From Bolinopsis microptera (lineage: Eukaryota > Ctenophora > Tentaculata > Lobata > Bolinopsidae): a stretch of 64,000 bases of DNA. The translations under genes were made by a program, and so were the position numbers. The notes beneath the pieces were generated by a model. The model was not told where the DNA came from. It saw only the letters and a list, made by a program, of their open reading frames with translations, and made no database searches. Numbering within the stretch: position 1 is the stretch's first letter; each line of letters starts with the position of its first letter. The stretch lies in assembly GCF_026151205.1 (NCBI RefSeq), contig NC_087082.1, forward strand, positions 6,021,908-6,085,907, written 5' to 3'. Positions 48,071 to 57,833 of this stretch are shown here, one piece after another.

Positions 48071-51000
48071 GACAGTTTTTTGGGTTTTCCAAATAGTTTC
48101 TGATTATTCTGATTTGCGACAAATGATATTGCACTGTTAGGATAAACGACGTTTCAAAGTAACAACTTCTTATTCATGCTGACAAAATTGGTAAATATGT
48201 GAGAAAACTGTCTCATAAAATTTATTAATCAAAAATGGCTAAACGACAACAAATTGTTCAAATACTCGACTAAAATTAGAATCAAAATCTATATATATAC
48301 ACCACACCTCGATCTGCTATTCAATAAACTTAAAACATCCACTGAACAGCAAGTACGTGATTGTGATCGTGTGATGGAATGACATGTACAGTGATACCAG
48401 ATGATAAGATGTAAGTGATAACAGATGATAAGGTAAAAGATACAATACATGTGAGATGGTGTATACACAATGTGAGTGAAAATATAGTGAGTGGTTACTG
48501 ATTGTGAGCGAGATGTGAAAAAACATTAAAACTTACTACTGCTAGAAAACTGAAACTGTATGCAATAAAAAGGGAATGAAACTAAAATATCTAAAATTCT
48601 TCAGTACTAGCTATGATAAAACGTTTAATAGTATCCAGTTCTTCTCTCTTGTTAATTGTAGGGTTCAAATTAATAATAAACATCGCTTCGAAAATCTTTC
48701 TTCTGACAGTATTGGGCTCAATTCTTAAAATATCTACTTCTAAACTGGGATTTAACCCCTCATGACAGCTCGAATAATGTATGGCAAAAGCTTGACTAAC
48801 ATTAGAAGGGGTAGCAGGGTAGGTAGCGTAACGTAAGTGTTCTCCTACACGAGCATGTACTTTCCTACTGGTTTCTCCAACGTACAGCTGGTCACATAAT
48901 TTACACTTAATCTTATATACAACATTCTTCACTTCACAATCTTTATTACAAACTATCAAAGGACAAATTTTACATGAATTAATACTGCACACACGTTTAT
49001 CATACGGTCTGTTACTACATAAAATATTTCTCAATTTCGAAGTAGGTTTAAAGTTTACTTTAATAGGTAAATTGTTCTGCTTTACATAATTTCTAATCTT
49101 ATTGCTAGTACTGTCCGAAATAAAATCTAAATTAAGAACTGTCCTGGAATCATCCTCAACACTCTGACGCCTGTTAGAATTACTACTGTTACAATAACGT
49201 CTTGGGTTCTGGTAACCGTTTTTCTGTAATAGATCATCAAGGAGTCTGAGAGAGTGCTCCTTTTCCGCTGGGCCAGATGAGATACGGCAAGCCTCGCTAT
49301 ATAGGTTCTTCACTGTATTAATCTTAACAGACTCAGGATGGCAAGAGTTGTTGTGCAGGGTAATATCCTTTTGTTGCGGCTTGCGGTACAATCTGCTGGT
49401 TAATTCACCGTTTGGCTCGATCCGGACCTCAGTGTTCAGGAAGGGGATAAAATCGTCCTGTTGTTCTGGAAAGTCGACCTCCCACTTCAACTTTTTGTCC
49501 GGATCTTGGTCTGCAATCTGTTGAACCAGAGCAAGGGCTTCTTCTTTCGTCTCTGCAGTACTGGCAGCATCATCTATGTAGCGTTTGTAGAAGTTCGATA
49601 AGTATACCGATAGGTAGTGTCGATCGGTGTAGATAGAGTTCTTCTCGAACTTGTACACTCTAATGATGGCACAGAAGGGCCCTGGCCTCAAACCCATGAA
49701 CAGACCATCCTGCTGTAGCCAGAGAGTCCTGTTATACACAAAGAAAGAGTTGGTAAGGATGTGTAGTAGGATCTCATGAATGTCTGTCAGGCTGAGTCCC
49801 ATCAGGTCCAAACTGTCTCGGTGCTCTGTAGCTAGCTCAATGACATCGTCTATACAGCCCTGTACGTTTATGTTAGTGTATAAAGCTGAAATATCCGCGG
49901 CAAAGAACTTTCTCCTGGCAAGCTGTTCCTGAGAGATCTGGCGGAGCATCTCTATGTGCTGGATTAAATTACTCAGGTGACTAGGCACCTCATTAAGGAG
50001 AGGTTTAAGAATGGTCGTCACTAGCCAACTGAGTCTCTCTGTAGGTGAGTCCACGCAGCTGATGATGGGTCTAACCTTAACCTGCTCAAGAGGGATCGTC
50101 GAGCGGAAGCTCTCCGGAGGGTTCTTGTGGGTCTTGATTTGGACGTACATGACTGGGAGGCTGACATGGTCAGGAACTCTGATCCGTCGCTTGTAGTCGT
50201 CGTCAAGGTTCCGCTGTGATGAGATCTTCTTCCACAGGTTATTCGACTCCTTCACCAGGTTCTCCGTCTTCTTCTTGATGAGCTGTGTGAGCTGTTGAGA
50301 GGTGGGTTCCGCTACTGAGACAGTTTTACCGTTGATTTTTCTCGTGGGAAGCACACGCTGGTACACAGCTGTCTCCTGGAGGTGATTCTCTGTTAGATGC
50401 CGATGTGTGTCCTTAGTTGTCACCACAAACTCACCGCACTTGTCTGATACCGACACGTGTAACGTCCTGTCTGTCAGAAGGGAGCGTAAACCATCTTTCT
50501 GAAAACGAGTGAGGTTATCCTGTGGGTTGGTGTTAGTCACGAGGTCCTGTACAAAGCGGTTAAACTGTGCCAGCTTGTCCTCTAAAACCGGGTGAGTGGG
50601 GTCAGGTGTACTGGTGAATGGTGAGGGAAAGGGACACAATCTCCTCACTTTGCTGGAACTCGACTCCTCGGTGGGCTCAATCGGGGCACTAACTTCCGCA
50701 CTAGTGTCTGAGTTGGCACGTTGAGTGATAGCGTGTTTGTGTCTGATCTTAAACACACACTGAGCGATATCAACGGCAACTTTATCCTTGAATGACTGGT
50801 CAATTCGCGGAGACACGGCGAAGTTAGGTCCGAGAGCTAAAACTGACTTCTGCTGCTCGGAGACACTGTCGATGTTGAGAGTAGTGACTCTATCGTCAGC
50901 AGGTTGAGTAGTGGATGGAGGAGGAGGAGGAGTAGGAGGGTAGTATTTCTCCAACAACCAAGAAAACTTCTTCTGTAAACGGTCCTTATAATGCTGCTTA

Positions 51001-51549
51001 ACATAACGCTGGTGTTCCTCGCAAATAGTAGCAATACTGATGAAAGTAGAGTGGTCCACTTTATGAAATAAACTGTCCTTCAACTGTAATAAATCACGTT
51101 TTCTGTCTGCAATAAACTGATACTGATATGATATGTGCTGTTGCAATGATAATGTTCTTATTCTGTGCTGATAACGTGTTACACTGCCAGAATTCTGCCT
51201 CATCGGAAACAATGATGACTGATTAAACGTAGTACTGTTCAACATAAATACAGGAAAAACTTGCTGTCGTTTACAGCGTTTGAAAAAATTCAACTTCTGT
51301 TCTGAAATTTTGAGTTTTTCTGCTGTAGCAATGAAAGTTTTGGCAGTTCCAAAGTTCTCCCGAGAAAGAGTAAGGTTACAAAGATTACGGACTGGAACAT
51401 TATTTATTAGTCGCATTATAACAATAGACAGTTTTTGGGTTTTGCAAATAGTTTCTGATTATTCTGATTTGCGACAAATGATATTGCACTGTTAGGATAA
51501 ACGACGTTTCAAAGTAACAACTTCTTATTCATGCTGACAAAATTGGTAA
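48071..51549 (-). mobile_element. Full-length Penelope-like element with flanking direct repeats
   Basis: Direct repeats of about 124 bp at 48071-48195 and 51427-51550 bracket a single long ORF; such pseudo-LTRs are a hallmark of Penelope-like elements. A 16-bp target duplication (ATTAATATTATCAATA) lies at 48055-48070 and 51550-51565. The flanks on either side join into one repeat copy, which confirms the insertion. The two direct repeats differ by only a few bases, suggesting recent arrival. Confidence 0.92.
48591..51416 (-). CDS. Penelope-like reverse transcriptase with GIY-YIG endonuclease
   Basis: This intact 941-residue frame starts at an ATG just inside the right direct repeat. The N-terminal third is basic and low in recognisable motifs, with a PPTPPPPPS run. 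The RT core includes VRPIISCVDSPTERLSW, FFAADISALYTNI, GLFMGLRPGPFCAII and the active-site FYKRYIDDAAS. After a linker comes a cysteine-rich stretch (SINSCKICPLIVC, YKIKCKLCDQLYVGETSR), where LYVGETSR is the GIY-YIG motif followed by VHARVGEH and EAMFIINLNP. Order and length match GIY-YIG-bearing Penelope elements. No stop or frameshift is seen, so it may be active or recently so. Confidence 0.93.
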   Translation of the reverse strand: MRLINNVPVRNLCNLTLSRENFGTAKTFIATAEKLKISEQKLNFFKRCKRQQVFPVFMLNSTTFNQSSLFPMRQNSGSVTRYQHRIRTLSLQQHISYQYQFIADRKRDLLQLKDSLFHKVDHSTFISIATICEEHQRYVKQHYKDRLQKKFSWLLEKYYPPTPPPPPSTTQPADDRVTTLNIDSVSEQQKSVLALGPNFAVSPRIDQSFKDKVAVDIAQCVFKIRHKHAITQRANSDTSAEVSAPIEPTEESSSSKVRRLCPFPSPFTSTPDPTHPVLEDKLAQFNRFVQDLVTNTNPQDNLTRFQKDGLRSLLTDRTLHVSVSDKCGEFVVTTKDTHRHLTENHLQETAVYQRVLPTRKINGKTVSVAEPTSQQLTQLIKKKTENLVKESNNLWKKISSQRNLDDDYKRRIRVPDHVSLPVMYVQIKTHKNPPESFRSTIPLEQVKVRPIISCVDSPTERLSWLVTTILKPLLNEVPSHLSNLIQHIEMLRQISQEQLARRKFFAADISALYTNINVQGCIDDVIELATEHRDSLDLMGLSLTDIHEILLHILTNSFFVYNRTLWLQQDGLFMGLRPGPFCAIIRVYKFEKNSIYTDRHYLSVYLSNFYKRYIDDAASTAETKEEALALVQQIADQDPDKKLKWEVDFPEQQDDFIPFLNTEVRIEPNGELTSRLYRKPQQKDITLHNNSCHPESVKINTVKNLYSEACRISSGPAEKEHSLRLLDDLLQKNGYQNPRRYCNSSNSNRRQSVEDDSRTVLNLDFISDSTSNKIRNYVKQNNLPIKVNFKPTSKLRNILCSNRPYDKRVCSINSCKICPLIVCNKDCEVKNVVYKIKCKLCDQLYVGETSRKVHARVGEHLRYATYPATPSNVSQAFAIHYSSCHEGLNPSLEVDILRIEPNTVRRKIFEAMFIINLNPTINKREELDTIKRFIIASTEEF

Positions 51550-51767
51550 ATTAATATTATCAATATGTATCACGACAATCTATCGTAAAACAGGGGTTCC
51601 AGAAAACCCACTTCCCGATAATCCTGAAACACGAAATTAGGGCGTCTACTTCTAGTTCTAGTTTAGACGCCCTGCAAAGTTTCGGATTTCTGACTCAATT
51701 TTAACATGCTTTTTAAGGCACCTGAATATGGCGATTTTGGGTTTTTTACCAAATTTCGTATTTAAAC

Positions 51768-53295
51768 TATTTGACCAAAACCCATAATCATGGGTAGAGT
51801 GTACCGCTGCCAGTGTCTCTCTTTTCCAAACAAAAGGAAATGATATTAATTTGAGGAACAGTCCGCTAATGCAAATTGATACCGAGAATGAAATCGGTCG
51901 CTCGCTTTTTCAAATCGATAAGCTTTATTACAATTCGTGAGCCGTGATCGAATGGAAAAAGCGAGCGACCGATTTCATTCTCGGTATCAATTTGCATTAG
52001 CGGACTGTTCCTCAAATTAATATCATTTCCTTTTGTTTGGAAAAGAGAGACACTGGCAGCGGTACACTCTACCCATGATTATGGGTTTTGGTCAAATATC
52101 ATCTCTTTTTGATTATAATGTCAGGATAATTTACACAGCTAGTCGAAACTTCATTAACAAGGAGGTAATTTCGACGATTTCGAAATTCTGCCTTTGAAAA
52201 CGTTTCCTTGTGTTTAGTTAGGTATATCTGTCGATAACCGACTCAATATGGCACTTTTTACTCATTCAAGTTGGCATTAAATTCATATATAATGCCATTT
52301 AAATATCGTGGAAAGCAGAATATATTCGAAATCACGAATGAGCAAAATTCTCACCTTTCGCACGTGCAAACTTTGAGCGGACGTTGCGTGCGCATACAAT
52401 ATTGAATCACCGTAAATTTTTGCATAGTGATATTTAATATATAGTTTGATAAGCATGCAAAGTTTCAGAAGATTTCAAAAAGAACTTGGATCACAACGGG
52501 ACTCCAAAGTTGATAAAAATCGTGAAAATCAAAATTTTTAGTGATTTTAGCTATTTTAAATCAATTTGGGCGTGTCCCCACGTGTGCAACTTTTCGATTT
52601 TTAACTTTAAAACTAGCCTATAACACAATTTACACCTTTAAGAAGCAAAATTGAGCTCCACAACCCAAGGGATAGCCCAACACCAGAGAATACTAATTCA
52701 CAACTTTTGTGTTTTTATAAAATTATTCTTCAAAAAAGCACTAACTTCAATAGCAAATATCTTTATGAAGGAGTAAGGTAGGAAACTTTTCCGGTAGATT
52801 TTTAGAATGCTTGAACAATTATCTAAGATGAAAATGTCCTCAGATTTTGAATAAAATTACTCTTTAATGGTGTAAAATCGATTTGAAAAGTTGTTGTTTT
52901 GTCAAAAATCAAGTTTTAAAAACACTTAAATTGATGACGTCATCAAGTGATGATGATGATGATAAATTATTTTTCAATATAAAGTAAAGTAAAGTATAAA
53001 CGATTATCTTTAAAACCTGTGGTTCGAAATGACTGTATCTTTTATACTTTTGAATCTACGGACACTTAAATGTAGGCTACAATTGACTGCAAAAAGCGTC
53101 TATACATATTATTATTATATATCTTCACGACAATCTGTTGTAAAACAGGGGTTCCAGAAAACCCACTTCCCGATACTCCTGAAACATGAAATTTTTTTTA
53201 CTGTCGACTTGGGCAAGGTCTAGACGCCCTGCAAAGTTTCAGATCTCTAACTCAATTTTAACATGGTTTTTAAGGCACCTGAATATGGCGATTTT
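51768..53295. repeat. Long hairpin-headed repeat, copy 2, with perfect 144-bp arms
   Basis: Arms 51768-51911 and 51955-52098 are exact reverse complements by eye, separated by 43 bp. The body (52099-53295) matches copy 1 across CACGTGCAAACTTTGAGCGG, TGGGCGTGTCCCCACGTGTG, GATGACGTCATCAAGTGA and CAGGGGTTCCAGAAAACCC. No coding frame. Confidence 0.9.
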
Positions 53296-53318
53296 GGGTT
53301 TTTTACCTAATTTCGTAT

Positions 53319-53808
53319 AACATGCTGGCGCGTATTTTGCGCAAATTTCTTAAAAACCTCCATATAACTATTTCTTATTCCTGTCATCTTTAACATTGAA
53401 TTAGAATGTTTTGAACTTAAATGTACCTGCTGAACTACTTTCGAAAAAGTCTTAATGCCTGGAAAACAATAAAGGGGATATAATAGTATAGGGGGTAAAT
53501 AGTATTGTGAATATAAGGGCGACGGTAATGCTTGCCAGCATTGTGATAACATGCTGGCGCGTATTTTGCGCAAATTTCTTAAAAACCTCCACATAACTAT
53601 TTCTTATTCCTGTCATCTTTAATATTGAATTAGAATTATTTGAATTTAAATATACCTGTTGAACTAATTTCGCTGATTCTTAATGCCTAAAAAACAATAA
53701 AGAGGTATTAAAGTAAAGGGGGTAAATAATAAAGGGGGTAAATAGTAAAGGGGGTAAATAGTATTGTGAATATAAGAGGCAAAGTCATGGCATGCCAGCA
53801 TTGTGATT
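53319..53808. repeat. Tandem pair of ~230-250 bp elements with short inverted ends
   Basis: Each unit begins ACATGCTGGCGCGTATTTTG and ends GCCAGCATTGTGA, so CATGCTGGC-like ends are inverted. The second unit has extra AAAGGGGGTAAATAGT repeats. They lie between copies 2 and 3 of the hairpin-headed repeat. Confidence 0.75.
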
Positions 53809-54225
53809 TTCAAGTTCAACACTAAGCACTGAACTGTTCATGATATAATAGTTAACTTAATAACCGCTTTAAACCGAATAGTTGGGGCGTTCTGAATTAT
53901 AGTTTCTGGGAATTAATTTCCCATGAGCAAATTCTGTGCAGAAATCTGTCACCCGTATAGTCGTCGACGGTATTTACGAGTATCACCCGTTAAATATAAA
54001 ACTATTTGGGAACTATAAATTTGTTCCAAGCATTTTTATGCAGGAATTATATGTGGTCCATTATATTCCCAGGAACCAGCACAGGCACAAAGAGTTGCGA
54101 AAGTAAATCTGATGGGCACATTACACAACTATTTAACTAACGTCGAGACTAAACATTCAACTTTTTAAGCAAAAACGGAGGTATGGTTATGTCCTGGTTG
54201 TGATGTCGGGATTCTAGTCTATGAC

Positions 54226-55240
54226 CGAATCACGGCTTATGAATTGTAATAAGTTTCGAATAATTGCATCAATCACATGCTGTAAAAATCTTTTTGGGTT
54301 GCTTTAATTTCGGGTCGATACCTATATTATTATTTCTTTTTATAGTATTTCGGGATAAGGGCGGTATAGTTAGTGTCCAATTAGCTGATCTTTCATTATT
54401 GAATTTTTATTGCCGAGTACAGCTACTTTCAGGTAGTTCTTGTTAATTTATTACAATTGTAATTTTAATTGTAAATGAATGGGAAAAGCGAGCGACCGAT
54501 TTCATTCTCGATATCATTTTGCATTTGCACTTGCAGACGGTGATTCAAATTAATATCAGTTACTTTTGTTTGGGAAAGAGAGACACTGTACTGGCAGCGG
54601 TCCACTCTACCCATGATTATGGGTTTTGGTCAAATATCATCTTTTTTGATTAATGTCAGGTTACTTTACAAAGTCGAAATGTAAACTCATAACTTCATTA
54701 ATATTAATAAGGAGGTAATTACAACAATTTCGAAATTTAACCTTTGAAAACATTTCCTTGTGTCTAGGTAGGCATATCTGTCGATAACTGACTGAATAAA
54801 GCACTTTTTACTCATTCAAGTTGGCATTAGATTCATATATACTGCCATTTAAATGTCATGGGAAAGCAAAATTTATTCAAAATAACGAATGAGCAAAATT
54901 ATCACCTTGGCCTTTCGCACGTGCAAACTTTAAGCGTACGTTGCGTGCGCCTCCAACTTTGAAAAACCGTAAATTTTTCCATAATGGTCTTTTATATATA
55001 GTTTGATAAGCGTGCAAAGTTTCAAAAGATATCAAAAAACCTTAGATCACAACGGAACTCCAAAGTTGATAAAAATTGTTAAAACACCAATTTTCAGTGA
55101 TTTTAGCAATTTTGGGCGTGTCCTCACGTGTGCAACTTTTTGATTTTCAACTTTAAAACTAGCCTATGACACAATTTAGACTTTTAGGAAGCAAAATTGA
55201 GCTCCACAAACCAAGGGATGGCCCAATATCAGAGAATACT
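54226..55240. repeat. Long hairpin-headed repeat, copy 3 (truncated)
   Basis: It starts inside the hairpin loop (CACATGCTGTAAAAATCTTT, matching 46588 on). It continues through a right arm at about 54478-54640 and the body to AAATTGAGCTCCACAAACCA. The left arm and the end of the body are missing. Confidence 0.8.
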
Positions 55241-55377
55241 ATATGGATCGGAAAGCTGAACAAACCCGGTGCTCGTCCTCCAAATACGAACTCTCTGCTG
55301 TGCTGGTGCAACGAGCGAGACTTTACTTTGGGGTGGTCAGAAGATGGCCTCGTCAAGTCTTGACGAAACTCGACATA

Positions 55378-55632
55378 GGTCAGATAGGTAGGTCACAAGT
55401 GGGTCACAAGTAGGTCACATATAGGTAAGTCACAAGTCACGTGCCTGCGTGGTACAGGTGAGTCACGTGCCTGGTGGTACAGGTTAGTCACGTGCCTGGT
55501 GGTACAGGTAAGTCACGTGCCTGGTGGTACAGGTAAGTCACGTGCCTGGTGGTACAGGTAAGTCACGTGCCTGGTGGTACAGGTAAGTCACGTGCCTGGT
55601 GGTACAGGTGAGTCACGTGCCTGGTGGTACTG
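55378..55632. repeat. 25-bp minisatellite with CACGTG and GTAAGT
   Basis: About eight copies of AGGTAAGTCACGTGCCTGGT followed by GGTAC. Each unit has a CACGTG E-box, and several have ACAGGTAAGT, a near-perfect splice-donor sequence on the plus strand. Confidence 0.93.
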
Positions 55633-55745
55633 GTATTTGTGTGACTCTGAGAAGTTTGGGGTTCAGAGTGCACAAGCAGTAAGCAAGTCATTATTTTGTA
55701 AAATTACTGATTCCGACTAAGTTTGGCAACGATATCGGTAACTAA

Positions 55746-56965
55746 ATAACACTGCTGTCCCAACAACTCTAGAGTCTAGCACTCTTGAGATTGTTTACTG
55801 TTGTCCCACTCCCAACAACTCTAGAGTCTAGCACTATTTAGATTGTCTACTGTTGTCCCACTCCCAACAACTCTAGAGTCTAGCACTATTTAGATTGTCT
55901 ACTGTTGTCCCACTCCAAACAACTCTAGAGTCTAGCACTATTTAGATTATCTACTGTTGTCTCACTCCCAACAACTCTAGAGTCTAGCACTCTTGAGATT
56001 GTCTACTGTTGTCCCACTCCCAACAACTCTAGAGTCTAGCACTATTTAGATTGTCTACTGGTGTCTCACTCCCAACAACTCTAGAGTCTAGCACTCTTGA
56101 GATTGTCTACTGCTGTCTCACTCCAAACAACTCTAGAGTCTAGCACTCTTGAGATTGTCTACTGCTGTCCCACTCCCAACAACTCTAGAGTCTAGCACTC
56201 TTGAGATTGTCTACTGCTGTCCCACTCCCAACAACTCTAGAGTCTAGCACTCTTGAGATTGTCTACTGCTGTCCCACTCTCAACAACTCTAGAGTCTAGC
56301 ACTCTTGAAATTGTCTACTGCTGTCTCACTCCCAACAACTCTAGAGTCTAGCACTCTTGAGATTGTCTACTGCTGTCCCACTCTCAACAACTCTAGAGTC
56401 GAGCACTATTTAGATTGTCTACTGCTGTCCCACTCCCAACAACAACTCTAGAGTCTAGCACTATTTAGATTGTCTACTGCTGTCCCACTCCCAACAACTC
56501 TAGAGTCTAGCACTCTTGAGATTGTCTACTGCTGTCCCACTCCCAACAACTCTTGAGTCTAGCACTCTTGAGATTGTCTACTGTTGTCCCACTCCCAACA
56601 ACTCTAGAGTCTAGCACTCTTGAGATTGTCTACTATTGTCCCACTCCCAACAACTCTAGAGTCTAGCACTCTTGAGATTGTCTACTGCTGTCCCACTCCC
56701 AACAACTCTAGAGTCGAGCACTATTTAGATTGTCTACTGCTGTCCCACTCTCAACAACTCTAGAGTCTAGCACTCTTGAGATTGTCTACTGCTGTCCCAC
56801 TCTCAACAACTCTAGAGTCTAGCACTCTTGAGATTGTCTACTGCTGTCCCACTCCCAACAACTCTAGAGTCTAGCACTCTTGAGATTGTCTACTGCTGTC
56901 CCACTCCCAACAACTCTAGAGTCTAGCATTATTTAGATTGTCTACTGCTGTCCCACTCCCAACGA
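55746..56965. repeat. 52-bp minisatellite, ~23 copies
   Basis: Unit contains CCAACAACTCTAGAGTCTAG and GATTGTCTACTGCTGTCCCA. Two main variants alternate (CACTCTTGAGATT and CACTATTTAGATT), suggesting block amplification. Confidence 0.95.
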
Positions 56966-56974
56966 CTCTACGGT

Positions 56975-57340
56975 AGGACATATTCGAATTTCAGCTCTTC
57001 GCGACCCAAATTTCACTGTTTTGACTGAATTTTTCTTGAATGACCATCCTACAGGATCACTGAGGATGGCACAAGACACGATTGAGGTACTCAAAGTTCT
57101 ATTCTCAAAGGAAGCTTTGATAAACAGAAAATCATCAGAATATAAAAAGAGATTTTTGAAGATTTTTGAAGAGAAGCTTTTCTGCCGTCCCCTTGACCGA
57201 CATTTCGCAGTTTTTACCGAAATTTTGACCAGTGACCAATCTAATGAGTGAGGTCGGTGAAAGTGACACGAGTCGCCATTTAGGTACTGGAAGCAGTTTA
57301 TCCGGAGAAAACTCTGATGCAATGAAAATTTGTAATATGT
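56975..57340. other. Repeat-like segment with internal duplication, no gene
   Basis: Two loosely similar halves start near 57000 (CGACCCAAATTTCACTGTTT) and 57199 (CGACATTTCGCAGTTTTTAC). Overlapping ORFs on both strands show no recognisable protein. Confidence 0.35.
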
Positions 57341-57833
57341 CCTATAATTATATACTGGGATCTAGCGCTTTTGAGATTGTCTACTTCTGTCCCACTCCTA
57401 ACAACTCCTGAGTGTTTTAAAGTCTCAATACTCCTGTGTCAGCTCACTATGAGCTTAGTAACAACACTACATCTTGTACTCTTTTATTTTGTGTACACTC
57501 CTTGTCTCTTGTTTGCTTTGAAAAGGTTTCAACAGCTCTACCGTAAATCATATTTCGAATTCAGTTTTCTGATCGAGACGGAACTCTCAACGCATCAACT
57601 GTATTATTTTGTTCTGTTAAGATTTGTTCCGGTTCAGCTACCTTTATTGCGAAGAACTGGAAGGAAAAATAGCAAACAAATAAAGGCTCCCTCATACGTT
57701 TGAGAACATACTGCGATACTCCTGGCATTTCGAACGCATTTCAATCTGAAGTCTGAACTGGGACACAAAATAATAGAAGGCATATTCTGAACCCGATCAG
57801 CTCCCTCAAGTAAAGTTTGGTCCGTCAATAAAT

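Larger units (their letters stand above)
46405..51767. repeat. Long hairpin-headed repeat, copy 1 (interrupted)
   Basis: It starts with an inverted pair of arms (46405-46549 and 46770-46918) containing ACCGCTGCCAGTGTCTCTC and GAAATGATATTAATTTGA. A body of about 1.1 kb follows, with CGCACGTGCAAACTTTGAGC and GATGACGTCATCAAGTG. The body is cut at 48070/51550 by a Penelope-like element and resumes at CACGACAATCTATCGTAAAA up to the next copy. No protein is apparent in the body. Confidence 0.85.

Noticed and set aside
48071-48195. Hammerhead ribozyme in the Penelope direct repeat
   Set aside because: I found GAAAC-like and CTGA-like pieces but not the full CTGANGA core in the right order on either strand; a structure search is needed.
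48071-51550. LTR retrotransposon
   Set aside because: Direct repeats are present, but the ORF has a Penelope-type RT with GIY-YIG and no protease, integrase or gag.
56942-57322. 126-codon minus-strand ORF
   Set aside because: It overlaps a duplicated repeat-like segment, has no family signal and is opposed by a plus-strand ORF of similar quality.
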